In this document: one piece after another, positions 6,444-9,881 of the stretch
How positions within the stretch are numbered: the first letter of the stretch is position 1
Layout: every line of letters begins with the position of its first letter
Source of the DNA: an uncultured Clostridia bacterium
GTDB lineage: Bacteria; Bacillota; Clostridia; Christensenellales; CAG-917
DNA: 9,881 nt
Reading direction: 5' to 3'
Assembly (NCBI GenBank): GCA_947589635.1
Contig: CANQCC010000054.1
Coordinates: 1 to 9,881, forward strand
Notes under the pieces: generated by a model
What the model saw: only the letters and a program-made list of their open reading frames with translations
The model's database searches: none
Told to the model about the DNA's origin: nothing
Position numbers and translations under genes: made by a program

Positions 6444-6535
6444 AGCCTTCAGGCTATGTCCAAACTCCGCAAAGGCGTCGCCTGTCGCGGAGTAAAAACA
6501 TCATTTTTTCTCAAGCGCCTGTCCGGCAACTTAAG
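6444..6535. other. Cluster of three inverted repeats (possible structured RNA)
   Basis: AGCCT (6444-6448) pairs with AGGCT (6451-6455), but the 2-nt spacer is tight for an RNA loop. ACTCCGC (6464-6470) pairs with GCGGAGT (6487-6493), enclosing AGGC/GCCT (6473-6476 with 6480-6483). CTCAAG-CGCC (6510-6519) pairs with GGCA-CTTAAG (6525-6535), using one bulge and wobble pairs on the minus-strand RNA. None is followed by a proper U-tract in either direction. They may be a structured 3' untranslated region of the NYN gene or an unrecognised small RNA. Confidence 0.5.
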
Positions 6536-6544
6536 CGAAAACAA

Positions 6545-7225
6545 TCAGTCGCCGAGTATCTTGCTGAGTTGCTCGAAGATGAACGCCGCCTTTTGTTGCT
6601 CCGCGTCGTCCATTGCCGCAGGCTGTGCGGGTTGAGGCTGAGGAGCGGGCTGGACGGGCTGAACGGGCTGCTGATACACGGGTTCGGGTTGAGGCGCCCT
6701 GGGAGCAGTCTGCACGGGGATGGGTCTGACGTTTGCGACCTTCTTCTGTTGAGGAGCGCCGACCTTCTTGTATCCGGAATTGAGCACCGCCTGCGTGGAA
6801 GCCGCGCCGCTCAACAAAATGACCTTATTGCAAAGCACGGAGTTCTTATCCGGCTCCACAACGCCGGCGACGACGTCTTTGCCGTATGCCTTGAGGTAAG
6901 CGATGAGCGGAGTGATGTCCCCGTTGCCGTATATGATGAAGAAACCGTCGATGTTGGGGAATTGAGCAAGCCTTGCCGCATCTATGACCTGGCGAAGGTC
7001 AAGTTTGCCCTTGCGCTTTTTGGGGAGCGCGGACAGCGCGTCATAGCTGTTTTCCTGAATGAATTCGCCATAATCTTTTGTGCGCTTTGCGGAATATCCG
7101 TAAAACTTGCAAGCGGCGATCTCGCCATAACGGGAAAGCTCCTCAAGAGCGGAAGCAAACACCGTGAACGGAACGCGTACGCTTTCGATATCCGCCAAAA
7201 CGACATATTTCTTTGTTGCTGCCAT
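6545..7225 (-). CDS. NYN-domain (PIN-like) protein with Pro/Gln-rich tail
   Basis: 226 residues. Residues ~6-140 resemble a NYN/LabA-type PIN-like nuclease fold: ADIES (D12, E14), GKLDLRQVIDAA (D76, D82) and YGNGDITPLIAYLKAYGKDV (D103). In the family these acids hold a metal for RNA cleavage. Here the SDSDF-type motif reads GNGDI, so N101 stands where an Asp is usual, and the IDGEN-type motif lacks its Asn; activity may be weak or lost. Residues ~157-203 are a low-complexity linker rich in Pro and Gln (QPVQP and PQPQP units), ending in a probable helix (206-225). There is no signal peptide or membrane segment. AAGGAG lies six bases before the ATG. It follows ogg by 64 nt on the same strand and may be co-transcribed or use its own weak promoter. 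The RNA-related role is inferred from the fold only. Confidence 0.75.
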   Translation of the reverse strand: MAATKKYVVLADIESVRVPFTVFASALEELSRYGEIAACKFYGYSAKRTKDYGEFIQENSYDALSALPKKRKGKLDLRQVIDAARLAQFPNIDGFFIIYGNGDITPLIAYLKAYGKDVVAGVVEPDKNSVLCNKVILLSGAASTQAVLNSGYKKVGAPQQKKVANVRPIPVQTAPRAPQPEPVYQQPVQPVQPAPQPQPAQPAAMDDAEQQKAAFIFEQLSKILGD

Positions 7226-7260
7226 AATCTTCTCCTTGTCAACCCGACGAGTTGACTTAT

Positions 7261-7288
7261 ATTATATTATAAATTTATTCTATCTTAA
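7261..7288 (-). promoter_or_regulatory. Possible promoter of the NYN gene
   Basis: On the minus strand TTAAGA (7288-7283, 4 of 6) is 16 bp from a perfect TATAAT (7266-7261). A second, overlapping TATAAT lies at 7271-7266. The region is very AT-rich, so chance matches are likely. Confidence 0.4.
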
Positions 7289-7289
7289 T

Positions 7290-8111
7290 TTATTCGATTT
7301 GTCCACAGTTTTTTTTACTTCTCTTATAATAAAATAGCCACTGTTGCACAAAACCCGCATATCTGCCGTATTTTTGAACCAATAAAGTGGACATTTTGTC
7401 GGGAGGCGTGTTTTTGTAGGTCTCGGCGAAGACCTTCCTTATCCAGGTGTCGACGGGAAAAACGTCAAAGCGGTTGAAGCCGAAAAGCAATATGCAATCG
7501 GCGACTTTGCGCCCTATCCCGCGCATGCTCATAAGCCTCTCGCGAAGCGCTGGAGTGTCGAGGGATGTAAGGTCGTCAAGCTTTATGTCGAGCATGGCTT
7601 TTGCGACTCCGTCAAGATATGAGGCCCTGTACCCCGCGCCGACCGAGGCATAAAACTCCTCGCCTGCCCCCGCAAGCGCCTCGAGCGTGGGAAACGCGCT
7701 GTAGCCTCCCATGTCCTCCCCAAGCGCGGAAGATATGCGCTCGATTATCCCTTTAATGCGTGGGATATGATTGTTTTGCGAGATGATAAACGAAAATATC
7801 GCCTCGACGGGATCCTGCCTGAGTATATGTATGCCGCGGCCGAAAGCCATCGCCTCGGACAGCGTGCCGCCGTCTTCAAGCCCCGCCTGAATAGCCGCGT
7901 AATCCGTATCGAAATCAAAATAGCGCTTGAAAAATTGAGCGTTGTCGCAGTCCACCCTTAGGCAATCTTCCTCCTCGCGCGCGTAGGCTATGTGCCCAAG
8001 CGCCTGCACCCTGTATCCGTCCTCCGTCTTTACATAGCGGAAGACCTGCCCGCATTCAAGCGTGGCGGCGATGTCAAAATAAGGCGATTTTTCAAGCGTA
8101 AAGAATTGCAT
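7290..8111 (-). CDS. ogg: 8-oxoguanine DNA glycosylase/AP lyase, OGG1-like
   Basis: 273 residues. It removes oxidised guanine from DNA and nicks the abasic site in base excision repair. Residues ~1-95 fit the OGG N-terminal domain, including the ECGQVFRY stretch (19-26). Residues ~100-265 are the HhH-GPD fold, with SQNNHIPRI (111-119), the hairpin MRGIGRKVADC (196-206) containing the Schiff-base lysine K202, and PVDTW with catalytic D221. No C-terminal Fe-S cysteine cluster is present, unlike endonuclease III. Clostridia are known to have this eukaryote-like OGG type. The ATG at 8111 is the first start after the in-frame rpmA stop, but it lacks a Shine-Dalgarno and lies 15 nt after the rpmA terminator tract. 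A specificity shift to another lesion cannot be excluded from sequence alone. Confidence 0.9.
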   Translation of the reverse strand: MQFFTLEKSPYFDIAATLECGQVFRYVKTEDGYRVQALGHIAYAREEEDCLRVDCDNAQFFKRYFDFDTDYAAIQAGLEDGGTLSEAMAFGRGIHILRQDPVEAIFSFIISQNNHIPRIKGIIERISSALGEDMGGYSAFPTLEALAGAGEEFYASVGAGYRASYLDGVAKAMLDIKLDDLTSLDTPALRERLMSMRGIGRKVADCILLFGFNRFDVFPVDTWIRKVFAETYKNTPPDKMSTLLVQKYGRYAGFVQQWLFYYKRSKKNCGQIE

Positions 8112-8126
8112 ATAAGAAAAGTATAT

Positions 8127-8156
8127 AAAAAAATCGCGCCGTTTTTTGACGGCGCG
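8127..8156 (-). terminator. Intrinsic terminator of the rplU-prp-rpmA operon
   Basis: An 8-bp GC-rich stem pairs 8149-8156 with 8135-8142 (CGCGCCGT/ACGGCGCG) around a 6-nt loop. On the minus strand it is followed by A then TTTTTTT (8133-8127). It begins 6 nt after the rpmA stop, so it separates the ribosomal genes from ogg. Confidence 0.9.
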
Positions 8157-8162
8157 GCGTTG

Positions 8163-8444
8163 TCAGTTTTCCTGTGCGTAGACGGAAACTTGCTTGCGAT
8201 CTTTGCCGACGCGCTCAAATTTGACCACGCCGTCGATAAGCGCAAACAGTGTGTCGTCCTTGCCTATGGACACGTTGTTGCCCGGATGATATTTTGTGCC
8301 TCTTTGACGGACGAGGATGTTGCCCGCAAGCACAAATTGTCCGTCGGCGCGCTTAGGGCCGAGACGTTTTGCCGCAGACTCGCGCCCGTTGTGGGAAGAA
8401 CCGGAGCCTTTTTTATGAGCAAACAGTTGTATGTTGATAAACAT
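8163..8444 (-). CDS. rpmA: 50S ribosomal protein L27 (bL27)
   Basis: 93 residues, a protein of the large ribosomal subunit whose N terminus reaches towards the peptidyl-transferase centre. It starts with the Bacillota-type extension MFINIQLF followed by AHKKGSGSSHNGR. Prp is known to remove this extension after the Phe, here between F8 and A9. The body has the L27 signatures LGPKRADGQFVLAGNILVRQ and HPGNNVSIGKDDTLFAL. GGAGG (8458-8454) inside the end of prp, nine bases before the ATG, is the ribosome binding site; the prp stop is one base before the start. It is the last gene before the operon terminator. The obg GTPase gene that often follows in Bacillota is absent here. Confidence 0.98.
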   Translation of the reverse strand: MFINIQLFAHKKGSGSSHNGRESAAKRLGPKRADGQFVLAGNILVRQRGTKYHPGNNVSIGKDDTLFALIDGVVKFERVGKDRKQVSVYAQEN

Positions 8445-8445
8445 T

Positions 8446-8775
8446 TTACTTTACCTCCAAAGTTATGAAGTCCGAATATGTTTCGTAGAGGTCGGACGCC
8501 CCTAAGTATGCGGTCTTTAAGATGATGTCGGCGTCGTGCAAGTCGCTGTCCGAGATGTCTTTTGGAAGGATCATTTTAAGATATCCCTTCTCGTCGTCCG
8601 TCTCGTACCCGACGTTCAGGCCGAGGATCCTTATGATCCCAAGCACCGCCGTCTGGATCACGGAGCTTGCCGCCGCGCAGACGATGTCCGCGCCCTCATC
8701 GGCATATTCGCAGTGCCCATTGCACTCTATGCCGACAAACTTGTCGCCCTCTTTGATAAACCGCACCGTGAGCAT
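8446..8775 (-). CDS. prp: Ribosomal-processing cysteine protease Prp (YsxB family)
   Basis: 109 residues. Prp cleaves the N-terminal extension of L27, a step required for ribosome function in Bacillota. The catalytic pair is visible: H21 in the NGHCEYA segment and C33 in DIVCAAASS, matching the His/Cys spacing of the Staphylococcus aureus enzyme. The length is normal for the family. It lies between rplU (3-nt gap) and rpmA (1-nt gap), the usual order, and its substrate L27 with an intact cleavage site is encoded next to it. The ATG has GAGGG seven bases upstream, inside the end of rplU. It is expressed with the ribosomal proteins from the promoter at 9170-9198. Confidence 0.95.
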   Translation of the reverse strand: MLTVRFIKEGDKFVGIECNGHCEYADEGADIVCAAASSVIQTAVLGIIRILGLNVGYETDDEKGYLKMILPKDISDSDLHDADIILKTAYLGASDLYETYSDFITLEVK

Positions 8776-8778
8776 TGC

Positions 8779-9084
8779 TTAGCCCTCGATAGCGACAATC
8801 TTCAGCTCCGTATAGGGCTGACGATGGCCTTGACGCTTTCTGATGTTTTTTTTGGCTTTGTAGTGGAAGACAAGGATCTTTGCATATTTGTCCTGCCTTG
8901 TGACGACGGCCCTGACCTTGCAATTTGCAGCCTCTGCGCCCGCCTTCACACCGTTTTCACCTGCGACAAGAAGCGCTTTAAGCTCGACATCGGCGCCGAC
9001 TTCGGCATCGAGTTTTTCGACCTTAACGAGCATATCCTGCTCCACCTTGTACTGTTTGCCGCCGCATTCAACGATTGCGTACAT
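8779..9084 (-). CDS. rplU: 50S ribosomal protein L21 (bL21)
   Basis: 101 residues, the usual size. The start MYAIVECGGKQYKVEQ and the basic stretch KAKKNIRKRQGHRQPYTELKI are the L21 signatures; the latter binds 23S rRNA. AGGAGG six bases before the ATG is the ribosome binding site. It is the first gene of rplU-prp-rpmA, with a strong promoter and a roughly 80-nt leader upstream that fits the L21 leader RNA of Bacillota. Autogenous control by the ribosomal protein is the presumed mode of regulation. Confidence 0.98.
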   Translation of the reverse strand: MYAIVECGGKQYKVEQDMLVKVEKLDAEVGADVELKALLVAGENGVKAGAEAANCKVRAVVTRQDKYAKILVFHYKAKKNIRKRQGHRQPYTELKIVAIEG

Positions 9085-9163
9085 ACTTTACCTCCTCTGA
9101 CCAGTCTCGCCGTAATGGTGCGGGCGAAATGCCTGACTTAAAAGACCACTTTCGAGCGGCTCG
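9085..9163 (-). ncRNA. Probable L21 leader RNA element
   Basis: The untranslated stretch between the predicted transcription start (~9163) and rplU. On the RNA, CCGCU/AGUGG closes a CGAA loop, and UUCGCC/GGCGAG encloses CGCACCAUUAC, ending just before AGGAGG. Length, position and the ATTACGGCGAGACTGG stretch near the ribosome binding site resemble the Rfam L21 leader of Bacillota as I remember it. No covariance search was possible. Confidence 0.65.
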
Positions 9164-9169
9164 ACATCT

Positions 9170-9198
9170 AATTTAACAAACCGCGGCGGATTTGTCAA
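9170..9198 (-). promoter_or_regulatory. Promoter of the rplU operon
   Basis: A perfect TTGACA (9198-9193), a 17-bp spacer, then TAAATT (9175-9170, 4 of 6). Upstream on the same strand are A-tracts (9201-9225) that could serve as an UP element, as expected for a ribosomal protein operon. Confidence 0.8.
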
Positions 9199-9251
9199 AT
9201 GTTTTTATTGTTTTTTTGTATTATAATATATATAGATATTATTTATCGCTG

Positions 9252-9881
9252 CTATACCCGATCGTTAGGCGCGCAGATTTGAGAATATTTTACCAGATGC
9301 ACGTTGTTCATCTGTTTTGCCTTTTCTATGCACCCTGTTGTAAAGCCGGTTTTTGAAAATAGATAGTAATGCACCTCACTATAATTGAACAAGGTCGCCT
9401 TGTATAGTAGGCTGTCAAGCACGCCCACGTCCACTTTTTCATTTGTCCATTTACACTCGGCAAGTAACGCAACGTTTTTGTCTTGTTCTCCTACTATATC
9501 TATTTCCACTTGCTTTTTAGCAGACGGATCATTGCCCCACCAGCTCCCAAGCGAAGAAAATTCAACCGGGCACTTTCCATTCAACAGCAAATTCCAAAGG
9601 TACTGTTTGCAAATTTCTTCAAAAACTTTTCCCATATAGTCAGGCAATTGTTGTTCTATTCTTCGATATGCTATATCTCCGGCACCTCTTGCAATGACTG
9701 AGTTGTTTGGCAACACAAATCTATACCAAAAACGAAACAAGTTGTCTTGAACAGAGTATATTGATTTCTTAGACTTCTTTTCGCCATAAGGAGCTTCTTT
9801 TTTAATGATGCCGAGTTCAATCAACTGTTTTAAATAGGTTGCACATACATTTGTTTCTGCCCCAACCTTGGATGATATTTC
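9252..9881 (-). CDS. AAA ATPase of the DUF234 type (C-terminal half)
   Basis: The frame is open to the right edge (209 residues seen), and an apparent start at 9824 is only an internal TTG. The fragment begins in a winged-helix segment (YLKQLIELGIIKKEAPYG), followed by IYSVQDNLFRFWYRFV and the DUF234 domain. The latter has a PD-(D/E)xK-like core: KVFEEICKQYL, then VEIDIVG, then LLAECKWTN (E126, D128, E142, K144 counted from the edge). Such proteins carry an N-terminal P-loop ATPase, missing here. Family members are patchily distributed in bacteria and archaea and their role is not established. Codons and bases are visibly AT-richer (about 42% GC in a counted 60-bp stretch) than the ribosomal genes beside it, suggesting acquisition by transfer. 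I see no terminator between it and the rplU promoter. Confidence 0.85.
   Translation of the reverse strand, partial: EISSKVGAETNVCATYLKQLIELGIIKKEAPYGEKKSKKSIYSVQDNLFRFWYRFVLPNNSVIARGAGDIAYRRIEQQLPDYMGKVFEEICKQYLWNLLLNGKCPVEFSSLGSWWGNDPSAKKQVEIDIVGEQDKNVALLAECKWTNEKVDVGVLDSLLYKATLFNYSEVHYYLFSKTGFTTGCIEKAKQMNNVHLVKYSQICAPNDRV

Larger units (their letters stand above)
6222..6544. other. Gene-free convergent intergenic region
   Basis: 323 bp between folA (plus) and the NYN gene (minus). I find no convincing open reading frame. The left part (6222-6385) is AT-rich and has a two-copy degenerate repeat and a small palindrome CTGTA-TAG-TACAG (6284-6296). The right part holds the terminator at 6389-6419 and three further hairpins up to 6535. 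Confidence 0.7.

Noticed and set aside
7237..7242. TTGACA on the minus strand as a -35 box for the NYN gene
   Set aside because: It overlaps the ribosome binding site of the gene and has no -10 at the right distance upstream of the start codon.
6383..7255. 290-residue plus-strand open frame across the NYN gene
   Set aside because: It runs through a terminator and several hairpins, is Arg/Leu-rich low-quality sequence, and is antisense to a gene with a good Shine-Dalgarno and family motifs.
8536..9141. 201-residue plus-strand open frame across prp, rplU and the leader
   Set aside because: It is antisense to unmistakable ribosomal genes with correct spacing and signals.
9822..9824. Start codon of the right-edge ATPase gene
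   Set aside because: It is an in-frame TTG; the frame continues to the window end and encodes a coherent winged-helix segment upstream.

Overview
The window reads as a chromosomal segment of a Gram-positive bacterium of the Bacillota, most likely an anaerobic gut-type clostridial lineage. Four things point there. The ribosomal trio rplU-prp-rpmA has the L27 N-terminal extension that Prp removes. The 8-oxoguanine glycosylase is of the OGG1-like type found in clostridia. The first gene ends in an oxygen-sensitive radical SAM/SPASM domain. Shine-Dalgarno sites are strong (GGAGG/AGGAGG). Base composition looks intermediate (about 50% GC by eye), with an unusual mixture of GCG/CGC codons and frequent ATA isoleucine codons. 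The exact lineage cannot be fixed from the sequence alone.

Layout, left to right. (1) Plus strand, 1-2205: the 3' end of an anaerobic sulfatase-maturase-like radical SAM gene, then a pair of multi-pass membrane proteins. The first is DUF5058-like. The second is its presumed partner and carries a long acidic, repetitive cytoplasmic tail. (2) A bidirectional terminator, then yfcE (phosphodiesterase) on the minus strand, diverging from (3) a cytoplasmic family 2 glycoside hydrolase on the plus strand with a clear promoter. (4) After a 14-bp perfect hairpin come thyA and folA, overlapping by 4 bp. They make dTMP and recycle the dihydrofolate this produces. (5) A 323-bp gene-free stretch (6222-6544) with several inverted repeats, one of them a good intrinsic terminator between convergent units. 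(6) Minus strand, 9163 back to 6545: promoter and L21-type leader, rplU, prp, rpmA, terminator, then ogg and a NYN-domain protein with a Pro/Gln-rich tail. (7) The right edge holds the C-terminal half of a DUF234-type AAA ATPase, AT-richer than its neighbours and cut by the window end.

Most genes are housekeeping. The parts with real unknowns are the DUF5058 membrane pair with its repeat tail, the NYN protein with an altered acidic motif, the cluster of RNA hairpins at 6389-6535, the hairpin in front of thyA, and ogg, whose start codon lies 15 nt behind a terminator and lacks a Shine-Dalgarno. I found no CRISPR array, tRNA, rRNA, insertion sequence or clear new multi-gene defence system.
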